Source: Beijerinckiaceae bacterium RH AL1 (GTDB lineage: Bacteria > Pseudomonadota > Alphaproteobacteria > Rhizobiales > Beijerinckiaceae). Taken from it: 64,000 bases of DNA. The notes beneath the pieces were generated by a model. It was not told the DNA's origin. It saw only the letters and a program-made list of their open reading frames with translations, and ran no database searches. The position numbers were made by a program, and so were the translations under genes. Each line of letters begins with the position of its first letter. The first letter of the stretch is position 1. Location of the stretch: assembly GCA_901457705.2 (NCBI GenBank), contig LR590083.2:1674597-1738596 (forward strand), written 5' to 3'. Shown here in pieces: positions 1 through 7,742 of the stretch.

Positions 1-825
1 GCCCGCGAACCACGACTGGATGGTCATGCCCTTCGGCATGGTCTCGGTGACGCCGACGACGATCACCTTGTGCGCCTTGGCGATGTCGAGGAGCCGCGCC
101 GTCGTCTTGTCGGTGACCTGCTTGTTGTAGAACAGGATCTTCGCCTCGCCGTCGGTCAGGCTCTTCTCGAAGGCGATGACCTGCGAGGGCGACGGCTCGG
201 CGTTGTTCATGATCGCGATCTGGAACGGCTCGTTCAGCATCTTGAAGCCCAGGGCCTGTGCCATGTAGCCGAACACCGGTTCGGTCGCCGTCACCACGAC
301 GCCCGCGTGGTCGGCCTTGATCGGGCCGACGTCGGCAGTCGCCTTGGCGAAGGAGGCGTCGAACGCCTCGAGGTTCCTCGCATAATCCGCGGCGTGTCCG
401 GGGTCGAGCGTCTTCAGGTCGTCGGCGAGCGCCTTTGCCACGGCTGGGAAGGTCGCCGGCTTGTACCAGAGGTGCGGGTTGTCGCCCGACTTGGCGCCGA
501 CGAGGTCGGCGGCGACCACCTCGGTCGGCTTGGTGTGCGTGGCGGAGAGGAGCTTGCCCATCCAGGGATCGTAGTCGGCGCCGTTGAAGACGACGATCTT
601 CGCCGCAGCGATGGCTTTCGCCGTCGAGGCGCTGGTCTCGAAGAGATGCGGGTCGTCGTCGGGGTTCGAGAGGATGCTCGTCACCGTGACATGGTCGCCG
701 CCGATCTGGCGCGCGAGGTCGCCGTAAAAATTCTCGGCCGCCACGATGGTGACCGGCGAGTCGGCGCGCGCGGCGAGGGGCGCCAGCGCGAGCGCGGCGA
801 AGAGGGCAGCGGGGACAAGGCGCAT
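1..825 (-). CDS. Zn/Mn ABC transporter substrate-binding protein (ZnuA-like), 3' end outside window
   Basis: Periplasmic cluster A-1 metal-binding lipoprotein/adhesin family protein that hands zinc or manganese to an ABC permease. The visible 275 codons start with a signal peptide (residues 1-22, ending ARA) and contain the typical ligand contexts DDPHLFE (His60) and DNPHLWY (His118), and later EPSPS. The His-rich loop common in ZnuA is not obvious in this part. The reading frame is open to the left edge, so the C-terminus is missing. A Zur-like palindrome lies 30 bases upstream of the ATG, which favours zinc over manganese. Family assignment is firm; the metal is inferred. Confidence 0.88.
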   Translation of the reverse strand, partial: MRLVPAALFAALALAPLAARADSPVTIVAAENFYGDLARQIGGDHVTVTSILSNPDDDPHLFETSASTAKAIAAAKIVVFNGADYDPWMGKLLSATHTKPTEVVAADLVGAKSGDNPHLWYKPATFPAVAKALADDLKTLDPGHAADYARNLEAFDASFAKATADVGPIKADHAGVVVTATEPVFGYMAQALGFKMLNEPFQIAIMNNAEPSPSQVIAFEKSLTDGEAKILFYNKQVTDKTTARLLDIAKAHKVIVVGVTETMPKGMTIQSWFAG

Positions 826-854
826 GCAGCGGCTCCAGTCGAGGTCAGGCTTAC

Positions 855-867
855 GTTATACCATAAC
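855..867. promoter_or_regulatory. Putative Zur operator
   Basis: Perfect inverted repeat GTTAT-ACC-ATAAC in AT-rich sequence within an otherwise GC-rich region, 30-42 bases upstream of the ZnuA-like start. It resembles alphaproteobacterial Zur boxes, which carry GTTATA/TATAAC half-sites. Binding would repress the metal-uptake gene when zinc is plentiful. This is a sequence match only. Confidence 0.6.
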
Positions 868-991
868 ATTCACGGCCGAATAGTGGTTCGGGCTCACGAT
901 TGTCGGGCCGGCGTCGATCGGGAGGTTTCGGCCTCACGCCGCCGCCGCGATCGTGCTACCTCCGCCGCCTTTCGCTTGGTTCGGACGCAGG

Positions 992-1426
992 ATGAGACAC
1001 GCCCTCTGTCGCCTTGGTCTCGCAGGCATCCTCGCCGCGGCGCTGTGGCCCGTGACGGCTTGGCCGTCGCGCGCCGACGAGCCGCTGCCGATCATCGTCA
1101 CTTATGAAATGCGCAAGGCGCGGACCGAGGCGCGGGCGGCCGCGCGCGACCCCAAGGCCTTCTGGGTCGGTGCCATCGTCGGCCGAATCGAGGACCGCAA
1201 GCCGCTGCTCCACATGGCGCTCAAGGCGCCGGTGACGGTCGCCGTCAGCTTCACCGTCGCCCGCGACGGGCGCCTGGTGTCCTCGAGCGTCGCCAAGCCG
1301 TCAGGGGACGCGGCGATCGACAGGCGGGCGGTCGAGGTGCTGGCGAGCGCCGCGCCGTTCCCGCCGATGCCGCAGGGTCTGACGGACGACAGCCTGTCCT
1401 TCACCGTGCCCCTGCGCTTCAAGTAG
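992..1426 (+). CDS. Exported TonB C-terminal-domain protein
   Basis: About 144 residues. The ATG at 992 gives a clean signal peptide (MRHALCRLGLAGILAAAL...); an in-frame ATG at 953 would add 13 residues and is less likely. The C-terminal 80 residues follow the TonB-domain pattern: a beta segment (VTVAVSFTVARDGRLVSSSV), then ASGDAAIDRRAVEVLASAAPFPPMP-like sequence and a last strand ending PLRF. There is no long Pro-rich linker or clear N-terminal anchor as in true TonB, so this is probably a periplasmic protein using the fold. It is divergent from the metal-binding gene. The role is unknown. Confidence 0.75.
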   Translation: MRHALCRLGLAGILAAALWPVTAWPSRADEPLPIIVTYEMRKARTEARAAARDPKAFWVGAIVGRIEDRKPLLHMALKAPVTVAVSFTVARDGRLVSSSVAKPSGDAAIDRRAVEVLASAAPFPPMPQGLTDDSLSFTVPLRFK

Positions 1427-1534
1427 CGCGCGACACAAATCCGCCTTTGCGGCTCGGGGCTTGCGGTCTAGAACCGCGCTCTCGCCGGAACCGCGGCGAA
1501 CCACGACCTTTCGGGACGGAACGACCGGGCGCCC

Positions 1535-2665
1535 TTGGCTACGATCTGGATCATCTTCGCGGTGCTGACGGCCCTGGCCGTCCTGGCCGTGCTCTGGCCG
1601 CTGGCGCGAAAGCCCGCGACGACGGACGCGCGCGAGGCCGACGTCGCGTTCTACAAGGCGCAGACGGCGGAGATCGCGCGCGACGAGGCGCGCGGCGTGA
1701 TCGGCGGTGACGAGGCGGCGACCGCCCGCAACGAGGCGGCGCGCCGGCTGATGGCCGCGCAGGGTCGTGCTGCGCCAGACGTCGCCGGCGCCTCGCCCTG
1801 GGCGACCCGCGCCGTGGCGGTGGCCACCCTCGTCCTCGTGCCGGTGCTGGCGATCGGCCTCTACTGGCGCGTCGGCGCCCCGGGCATCCCGGACGATCCG
1901 CTGCAGGCGCGGCTCGATGCGCCGGCCTCCTCGATGGACCTGCCGACGGCGATCGCCAAGATCGAGCAGCACATGGCCGAGCATCCCGACGAGCCGAAGG
2001 GGTGGCAGGTGCTGGCGCCGATCTACACGCGGCTCGGTCGCTTCGACGAGGCGGCGCGCGCCTACCGCAACCTGATCCGGCTCGAGGGCCCCACGGCCGA
2101 TCGCTGGGGCGCGCTCGGCGAGGCCGAGGTCTTTGCGAAGAGCGGCACCGTCGACGACGACGCCAAGGCCGCCTTCGAGCACGCGGTCGAACTCGACCCC
2201 AAGGCGCCGCGCGCGAACTTCTACCTCGGCATGGCCGCGCAGCAGGACGGCGACAAGGCCAAGGCCAGGGACCTCTGGACGCGGCTCCTCGCCGATTCGC
2301 CGCCCGACGCCGCCTGGGTGCCGACGGTGAAGACCCACCTTGCCGAGCTCGACGGCCGGCCGCCTGAGGCGTCGGCCGCGGCGCCCGGCATGCCGAGCGG
2401 GCCGGCGGCGGCGCAGGTCGCCGCGATGACGCCCGACAAGCAGCAGGCGTTCATTCGCCGCATGGTGGCCGGCCTCGCCGACAGGTTGAAGTCCAACGGC
2501 AACGACATCGACGGCTGGCTGCGCCTCGTGCGCGCCTACCGCGTGCTGCAGGAGCCGGAGAAGGCCAAGGATGCGCTCGGCGACGCCAAGCGCACGTTCG
2601 CGGGCGATCCCGCGGCGACCAAGCGGCTCGACGATCTCGCCCAGGAGCTGGGGCTGAACGGATGA
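1535..2665 (+). CDS. ccmI: Cytochrome c maturation protein CcmI (CycH)
   Basis: Apocytochrome chaperone of the System I heme-ligation complex; it presents the CXXCH motif to CcmF/CcmH. 376 residues with a TTG start. Transmembrane helix 1 is at residues 2-22, a coiled cytoplasmic segment covers about 30-90, helix 2 is at 93-111, and a periplasmic TPR region follows (about 120-260, with LGRFDEAARAYRNLI and related repeats). The bipartite CcmI layout and its position directly before ccmE, ccmF and ccmH in the same direction support the call. First gene of the ccm operon. Confidence 0.93.
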   Translation: MATIWIIFAVLTALAVLAVLWPLARKPATTDAREADVAFYKAQTAEIARDEARGVIGGDEAATARNEAARRLMAAQGRAAPDVAGASPWATRAVAVATLVLVPVLAIGLYWRVGAPGIPDDPLQARLDAPASSMDLPTAIAKIEQHMAEHPDEPKGWQVLAPIYTRLGRFDEAARAYRNLIRLEGPTADRWGALGEAEVFAKSGTVDDDAKAAFEHAVELDPKAPRANFYLGMAAQQDGDKAKARDLWTRLLADSPPDAAWVPTVKTHLAELDGRPPEASAAAPGMPSGPAAAQVAAMTPDKQQAFIRRMVAGLADRLKSNGNDIDGWLRLVRAYRVLQEPEKAKDALGDAKRTFAGDPAATKRLDDLAQELGLNG

Positions 2666-2684
2666 GCGCGGAAAGGATGGCACC

Positions 2685-3161
2685 GTGACCCGCAAGAAGA
2701 AGCGCCTGGCGCTGATCGCCACCGCGCTGTCGGTCTTCGGCCTGGCGATCGGGCTCACGCTCTACTCGCTGCGCGACTCGATCGTGTTCTTCTACGGGCC
2801 GACGGAATACCTCGCCAAGGCGCCGGCGCCGGGCACGCGGCTGCGCATCGGCGGCCTCGTCGAGAAGGGCTCGTTCAAGAAGGAGGGCGGCGAGAAGGTC
2901 GTCTTCGCCGTCACCGACATGAAGCACCAGATCGAGGTCGCCTACACCGGCCTGCTGCCGGACCTGTTCCGCGAAGGGCAGGGCGCCGTCGTCGAGGGCA
3001 CCGTCGAGCCGAACGGCACGTTTCTGGCCGATTCCGTCCTCGCCAAGCACGACGAGCGCTACATGCCGAAGGAAGTCGCCGACGCCTTGAAGAAGTCGGG
3101 CGTCTGGAAGGAGGGCGAGCCGATGCCCGCCTACGTGCCGGAAAAGGCGGCGGCACGATGA
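2685..3161 (+). CDS. ccmE: Heme chaperone CcmE
   Basis: Periplasmic heme chaperone that binds heme covalently and passes it to CcmF. 158 residues, GTG start. The N-terminal basic stretch RKKKR is followed by an anchor (about residues 8-27), an OB-fold domain, and the heme-attachment motif HDERY (His122, Tyr126). The family needs HxxxY, so the protein looks active. It lies 19 bases after ccmI. Confidence 0.97.
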   Translation: MTRKKKRLALIATALSVFGLAIGLTLYSLRDSIVFFYGPTEYLAKAPAPGTRLRIGGLVEKGSFKKEGGEKVVFAVTDMKHQIEVAYTGLLPDLFREGQGAVVEGTVEPNGTFLADSVLAKHDERYMPKEVADALKKSGVWKEGEPMPAYVPEKAAAR

Positions 3162-3168
3162 GCGCCGC

Positions 3169-3270
3169 GTCATTGCGAGCCGAAGGCGAAGCAACCCAGG
3201 GGTGGCAGCGCGGCATTTTGCGGGAGCTGCGGCAGCGGCCCCTGGGTTGCTTCGCTGCGCTCGCAATGAC
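3169..3270. repeat. Palindromic intergenic repeat, family A copy 1
   Basis: About 100-base imperfect palindrome filling the ccmE-ccmF gap. Outer arms are GTCATTGCGAGC and GCTCGCAATGAC; inner arms are GCAACCCAGGG and CCCTGGGTTGC. A second copy with the same arms and a different central loop lies at 45296-45398 in the 3' end of nuoM. As RNA it could form a long hairpin between the two genes. Confidence 0.9.
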
Positions 3271-3294
3271 GATAACAGCAGCCAGGGACGTGCC

Positions 3295-5271
3295 ATGATC
3301 GTCGAGACCGGCCACTTCGCCCTCATCCTCGCGCTGGCGCTTGCCATCGTGAACGCGATCGTCCCGCTCGTCGGCCACGTGCGCCGTGACGGCCGGCTGA
3401 TCGCGGTCGCGCCCTCCGTCGCGTTGATGGGCTTCGCCTTCACCGCGCTCGCCTTCGGCGCGCTCACCTACGCCCACGTCGTCTCCGACTTCTCGGTCGT
3501 CAACGTGATCGAGAATTCGTCCTCCACCAAACCATTGATCTACAAGATCACCGGCGTCTGGGGCAACCACGAGGGCTCGATGCTGCTGTGGGTGATGATC
3601 CTCGCGATCTTCGCCGCCGCCGTCGCCGTCGCCTCGCGCGGCATGCCGGCGGACCTGCGGGCGCTGGTGCTCTGCGTGCAGAGCTGGATCGCCTCGGCCT
3701 TCCTGCTCTTCATCCTTTTGACGTCCGACCCGTTCACCCGCACGCTGAGCCCGCCGATCCAGGGGCAGGACCTCAACCCGCTGCTGCAGGACCCCGGGCT
3801 CGCGATCCATCCGCCGCTGCTCTACCTCGGCTACGTCGGCTTCTCGATGACCTTCTCCTTCGCCGCGGCGGCGCTGATCGCCGGCCGCGTCGATGCCGCC
3901 TGGGCGCGCTTCGTGCGGCCGTGGACGCTGATCGCCTGGATCTTCCTCACGCTCGGCATCGCTATGGGCTCGTACTGGGCCTACTACACGCTCGGCTGGG
4001 GCGGCTTCTGGTTCTGGGACCCGGTCGAGAACGCCTCCCTGATGCCGTGGCTCGCCGGCACCGCGCTGCTGCATTCGGCCGTCGTCATGGAGAAGCGCGA
4101 GGCGTTGAAGGTCTGGACGATCTTTCTCGCCATCCTCGCCTTCTCGCTCTCCCTCGTCGGCACCTTCCTGGTGCGCTCCGGCGTGCTCACCTCGGTGCAC
4201 GCGTTTGCGACCGATCCGAAGCGCGGCTTCTTCATCCTGGTCATCCTGTTCGTGTTCATCGGCGGCTCGCTGGCGCTGTTCGCGTGGCGCGCCGGCAGCC
4301 TGCGGCAGGGCGGCCTGTTCGCGCCGGTGTCGCGCGAGGGCGCGCTGGTCTTGAACAACCTGCTCATCACCGCCGGCTGCGCCACCGTGCTCGTCGGGAC
4401 GCTGTACCCGCTCGCGCTCGAGTCGCTGACGGGCCAGAAGATCTCGGTCGGCGCGCCGTTCTTCAACGCGACCTTCGTGCCGCTGGCGATCCCGGTGTTT
4501 TTGGCGATGCCAATCGGCAGCTCGCTCGCGTGGAAGCGCGGCGACCTGCTCGGCGCGGCGCAACGGCTGATGCTGGCGATCATTGCGGGCGCGCTCGCCG
4601 TCCTCGCCTTCGCGCTCTACGAGGGCGCGCCGGCGCGGTCCTATGCGCTGGCCGGGCTCGCGGTCTTCGTCATCGCCGGCTCGGTGCTCGACGTCGGCCG
4701 TCGCATCGCGGCCGGCGGCCTCGCCAACGCGACGTCGCGGGCGCTCGGCCTGCCGCGCTCGGCCTATGGCACGGCGATCGCGCATGCCGGGCTCGGCCTG
4801 ACCCTGCTCGGCCTCGCCGCCGCCGGCTGGGGGCAGGAGAACATCCTCACCATGACGCCCGGCCAGACCGCCGCCGTCGGGCCGTTCACGGCGACGCTCG
4901 AGGGCATCTCGCGCGAGAACGGCCCGAACTACACGGCGACCGTCGCGCACACGACCATCCGCCGCGACGGCCAGGTGATCGCCACGGTCGAGCCGGCGTC
5001 GCGCTTCTACACGCTGCGCGCCATGCCGCGGGCGGAGGCGGGCATCGTCACGGTCGACCTCGGCCAGTTCTACGCCAGCATCGGCACCCCCGGCGAGGGG
5101 GCGCAGAGCGTCGACATGAAGCTCTTCTGGAAGCCGCTCGTCACGCTGATCTGGATCGGTGCCCTCGTCATGGGCTTCGGCGGCGCGCTGTCGCTCTCCG
5201 ACCGCCGGCTGCGCTTCGGCGTCGCCGCCCGCGCGCGCCGTCCCCGCACCGCCGCGGTGCCCGCGGAATGA
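3295..5271 (+). CDS. ccmF: Heme lyase CcmF
   Basis: Core subunit of System I heme lyase; it takes heme from CcmE and ligates it to apocytochrome c. 658 residues, the usual length. The ATG at 3295 gives MIVETGHFAL, the typical N-terminus, although the frame stays open upstream into the repeat. Many membrane helices; the tryptophan-rich heme-handling motif GWGGFWFWDPVENASLMPWL is intact, and conserved His residues lie on periplasmic loops (for example NHEGSM, HPPLLYLGYVG). Third gene of the ccm operon. Confidence 0.97.
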   Translation: MIVETGHFALILALALAIVNAIVPLVGHVRRDGRLIAVAPSVALMGFAFTALAFGALTYAHVVSDFSVVNVIENSSSTKPLIYKITGVWGNHEGSMLLWVMILAIFAAAVAVASRGMPADLRALVLCVQSWIASAFLLFILLTSDPFTRTLSPPIQGQDLNPLLQDPGLAIHPPLLYLGYVGFSMTFSFAAAALIAGRVDAAWARFVRPWTLIAWIFLTLGIAMGSYWAYYTLGWGGFWFWDPVENASLMPWLAGTALLHSAVVMEKREALKVWTIFLAILAFSLSLVGTFLVRSGVLTSVHAFATDPKRGFFILVILFVFIGGSLALFAWRAGSLRQGGLFAPVSREGALVLNNLLITAGCATVLVGTLYPLALESLTGQKISVGAPFFNATFVPLAIPVFLAMPIGSSLAWKRGDLLGAAQRLMLAIIAGALAVLAFALYEGAPARSYALAGLAVFVIAGSVLDVGRRIAAGGLANATSRALGLPRSAYGTAIAHAGLGLTLLGLAAAGWGQENILTMTPGQTAAVGPFTATLEGISRENGPNYTATVAHTTIRRDGQVIATVEPASRFYTLRAMPRAEAGIVTVDLGQFYASIGTPGEGAQSVDMKLFWKPLVTLIWIGALVMGFGGALSLSDRRLRFGVAARARRPRTAAVPAE

Positions 5272-5625
5272 TGCGGCCTCGCTCCCCTCATGGTGAGGAG
5301 CGCCCGCAATCCCCTCATGGTGAGGAGCGCGCAGCGCGTCTCGAACCACGAGGGCTCCAGTGGGCTCGATCGCGGGACCGCCTCCTGGTTCGAGACGGCC
5401 TGCGGCCTCCTCACCATGAGGCTACTTTGGGCTTTCTCCGCGTGGTGATGCGGCACTCACGATTCCCTCATGGTGAGGAGCGCCCACCATCCCCTCATGG
5501 TGAGGAGCGCGCAGCGCGTCTCGAACCACGAGGGCTCCAGTGGGCTCGATGGCGGGACCGCCTCCTGGTTCGAGACGGCCTGCGGCCTCCTCACCATGAG
5601 GCTACTTGGCGCTTGCTCCGCGTGG
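5269..5625. repeat. Tandem duplication carrying two copies of palindromic repeat family B
   Basis: Two units of about 177-180 bases in direct tandem. Each contains two closely spaced direct CTCATGGTGAGGAGCGC arms, TCTCGAACCACGAGGGCTCC, GGTTCGAGACGG and a closing CTCCTCACCATGAGG (core copies about 5285-5425 and 5465-5605). Each unit begins TGATGCGGC and ends CTCCGCGTGG, so the ccmF stop and the ccmH 5' edge were duplicated along with the repeat. It fills the gap between ccmF and ccmH. A third family B copy lies at 43636-43755. Confidence 0.88.
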
Positions 5626-6077
5626 CGGCCGCCGCGCTGCTGCTAGCCCTCGCCCTGGCCGCCCCCGCCCACGCCGTCGAGCCGGACGAGATGCTGAAGG
5701 ACCCGGCGCTCGAGGCGCGGGCGCGCACCGTCTCGACCGAGCTGCGCTGCCTCGTCTGCCAGAACGAGTCGATCGACGAGAGCCACGCGCCGCTCGCCCA
5801 CGACATCCGCGTGCTGGTGCGCCAGCGGCTCGAGGCGGGCGACACCAACCAGCAGGTCGTCGACTTCCTCGTGTCGCGCTACGGCCAGTTCATCCTGCTG
5901 AAGCCGCCGTTCGAGGTGCAGACGCTGCTGCTCTGGGGCACGCCGCTGCTCGTCCTCGTGGCCGGCGGCGCGGCGATCGCCGCAGCGGCGCGGCGGCGCC
6001 CGACACGCGACCCTGCGCGACCGCTCACCGACACGGAGCGGCGCAAGCTCGACGAGCTGGTCGGGCCCTCGGCGTAG
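5613..6077 (+). CDS. ccmH: Cytochrome c maturation thiol-disulfide protein CcmH (CycL)
   Basis: Membrane-anchored periplasmic thioredoxin-like protein that reduces the CXXC of apocytochrome c. From a TTG at 5613 it has 154 residues: signal sequence 1-21 (ends AHA), the RCLVCQN motif (Cys46, Cys49), and a C-terminal helix (WGTPLLVLVAGGAAIAAAA). This start is a judgment: the frame is open, without a stop, back to an ATG at 5268 that overlaps the ccmF stop, through both upstream repeat copies, which would add 115 repeat-encoded residues. GTG 5622 is another option. Last gene of the ccm operon. Confidence 0.9.
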   Translation: MLRVAAAALLLALALAAPAHAVEPDEMLKDPALEARARTVSTELRCLVCQNESIDESHAPLAHDIRVLVRQRLEAGDTNQQVVDFLVSRYGQFILLKPPFEVQTLLLWGTPLLVLVAGGAAIAAAARRRPTRDPARPLTDTERRKLDELVGPSA

Positions 6078-6169
6078 GTCGCCGAAGCGCCCCCGGATCG
6101 CGGCCTGGCGCAAACCAAGCGTCGCCTCAGGGGTTACATAGGCTCACCCCTCGAACGACGGCGGACCTC

Positions 6170-6685
6170 ATGATTGCAGCCTGCTCGACGCCCCGCGCAC
6201 TCGCCCTCGCCCTGCTGGCCGCATCTAGCCTGGCGCTCCCGGCGCACGCGCAGGGCACGCCGGAGCAGCGCGAGGCCTGTGCGCCCGACGCCATCCGGCT
6301 CTGCCAGGACACGATCCCCGACATCGGCCGCACGACGGCGTGCATGCGCGCACACCCGGCCGAGCTCAGCCCGCGGTGCAAGGTCGCCTTCGATGCCGCC
6401 GCGCCGGCGCCCGCCGCGGCGCCGCGCGTCGCCCGCGCCAAGCCGACGCCGCGGCCCGCGCCGCAGCCCGTGTCGCGGCAGGAGGCCGCCGAGCCCACGC
6501 CGGCTTCGCATCGCCGCGTCGCGGCCGTCGCGCCGGCGCGTCCGCTCCATCATCATCTCGTCGTCGCGCGCGGCGACCGCGACACGCGCGAGGCGCGTCG
6601 GGTCGTCGGCAAGCTCTGCGGCCGCGGGGTGATCGATGCCAGCACCTGCGGCTTCATCGACCAGATGATCACGCTCTCGGAATAG
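6170..6685 (+). CDS. Exported Cys-containing protein of unknown function
   Basis: 171 residues. Signal peptide 1-27 (ends AHAQ). It is followed by a short conserved block with three to four Cys (ACAPDAIRLCQ...ACMRAH...SPRC), a Pro/Ala-rich linker (about 75-125), and a C-terminal block with two further Cys (KLCGRGVIDASTCGF). The first block resembles a small cysteine-containing domain common in uncharacterised Hyphomicrobiales secreted proteins. No function can be assigned. Its 3' end overlaps the convergent gene by 17 bases. Confidence 0.72.
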   Translation: MIAACSTPRALALALLAASSLALPAHAQGTPEQREACAPDAIRLCQDTIPDIGRTTACMRAHPAELSPRCKVAFDAAAPAPAAAPRVARAKPTPRPAPQPVSRQEAAEPTPASHRRVAAVAPARPLHHHLVVARGDRDTREARRVVGKLCGRGVIDASTCGFIDQMITLSE

Positions 6686-7118
6686 CGCCGAGCGGCGCGA
6701 GGTCCGGCTCGACCCAGGCGCGGCGTGCGGCGACGCTGAACAGGCGCTCGCGGCTCCAGTGCGCGAGCAGCCACTGCGGATCGCCGAGCCGCGACGCCAT
6801 CAGGCGATCGACGAGGAGATGCAGCGGCGTCCCGGGCTCGGCGGCTTCGAGGAACGCGCGCGCCGCGACGAGCGACGCCTGGGTGATCGTCTCGTGATAG
6901 CCGGATGTGTCGGTGTTGGGCGTGTCCGTGGCTTCGTTGTAGGCGCGGATGATCGCCGGCATTCGCTGCGGCAGCACCCAGTCGGGCCGGTGGCGCATCA
7001 GCCAGAGCGCCGTCGCGAAATGCGCGGCATGCGTCCACTGCGCCTTCGGTAGGCTGCAATCGAGCACGGCCTCGGCGAGGCGCGCGATGGCGAGGTCTGA
7101 TTCGTAGTAGCGGGTCAT
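6669..7118 (-). CDS. Conserved hypothetical protein
   Basis: 149 residues, soluble, no signal peptide. Features include PKAQWTHAAHFATALWLM near residues 24-41, RPDWVLPQRMP, and HETITQAS with LAHWSRERLFS near the end. The regular Trp/His content and good coding character support a real gene. The WTHAAH...HETIT pattern looks like a conserved family, but I cannot name a function. Its start at 7118 follows a terminator-like hairpin of the upstream operon. Confidence 0.75.
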   Translation of the reverse strand: MTRYYESDLAIARLAEAVLDCSLPKAQWTHAAHFATALWLMRHRPDWVLPQRMPAIIRAYNEATDTPNTDTSGYHETITQASLVAARAFLEAAEPGTPLHLLVDRLMASRLGDPQWLLAHWSRERLFSVAARRAWVEPDLAPLGAIPRA

Positions 7119-7154
7119 CGATCGGCTCTCGTGCTGGCCCGATCGATGAGAACG

Positions 7155-7178
7155 AAAATCCCGCCGGTCGGGCGGGAT
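7155..7178 (-). terminator. Rho-independent terminator-like hairpin
   Basis: Read on the minus strand: ATCCCGCC, a 5-base loop, GGCGGGAT, then TTTT. The 8-base stem plus T-run lies downstream of the three-gene minus-strand operon ending at 7330 and before the next minus-strand gene, as expected for a terminator. Confidence 0.65.
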
Positions 7179-7329
7179 GTCTTGGCGTTTCCGGCGAGGC
7201 CTGGCCGCTTAGCGCGGGGACGGTGGTTCGCCGACGCGCGTCACCGCCGTCGAAGATCGACGGGGATTTTGGAGGCCGATGGGGCGGCGGGTGCGCATCA
7301 AAGCATCGTCGCGCCGCTCGCCCCGGGCG

Positions 7330-7536
7330 TCAATCCGTCGGCGGGGTTTTACGCGGCGGCGAGGGCGCGTCGCCGCGCTTGGCGACCAGCGTCTCGACGA
7401 AGGCGGAGAACGAGGCTTCCACCTCCGCCGTGCGCCAGCATTCCGGATTGCCGCAGGCATAGCCCTCGAGGATCGCCGGCGCGATGCGCGCCTCGCAGCG
7501 GCAGATGCGCCGCGCGCCTGGCTTGCCGGCCTTCAT
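7330..7536 (-). CDS. Small hypothetical protein
   Basis: 68 residues with a basic N-terminus and four Cys (RRICRCEARIAPAI and YACGNPECW), arranged like a small metal-binding knuckle. Its start overlaps the stop of the preceding gene by 4 bases (ATGA), which is good evidence of translational coupling in an operon with the two genes upstream. No family is recognised. Confidence 0.6.
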   Translation of the reverse strand: MKAGKPGARRICRCEARIAPAILEGYACGNPECWRTAEVEASFSAFVETLVAKRGDAPSPPRKTPPTD

Positions 7537-7742
7537 GCCGCGTCCGCCGTGCGGCCCGCGACGGCGGCGACGAGGCGGGGCGCCGCGATCCGCAGCTCGC
7601 GCGACAGCTTCTGCACGTTCTGGTCGTTGGAGGTCGCCTTGATCCGCTGCGCGAGGCCCTCGATCAGCGCGTCGAGCGCCGCCTCCCGGCTCTTCGCATC
7701 CTCGATCGTGCGGACGAGGCTTTCGAACTGCGACATCGTCAT
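7533..7742 (-). CDS. Small conserved hypothetical protein, helical
   Basis: 69 residues, predicted all-helical and charged (SQFESLVRTIEDAKSREAALDALIEGLAQRI...). The start overlaps the stop of the phosphodiester glycosidase-like gene by 4 bases (ATGA), and the next gene overlaps its own stop by 4. No recognised domain. The length and helical pattern resemble small regulatory or subunit proteins; this is only a shape argument. Confidence 0.6.
   Translation of the reverse strand: MTMSQFESLVRTIEDAKSREAALDALIEGLAQRIKATSNDQNVQKLSRELRIAAPRLVAAVAGRTADAA

Noticed and set aside
2911-5349. Very long open frame on the minus strand (about 812 codons) opposite ccmE-ccmF
   Set aside because: Arg/Gln/Glu/Gly-rich pseudo-protein typical of antisense frames in GC-rich genes; ccmE and ccmF on the plus strand have intact, recognisable motifs.
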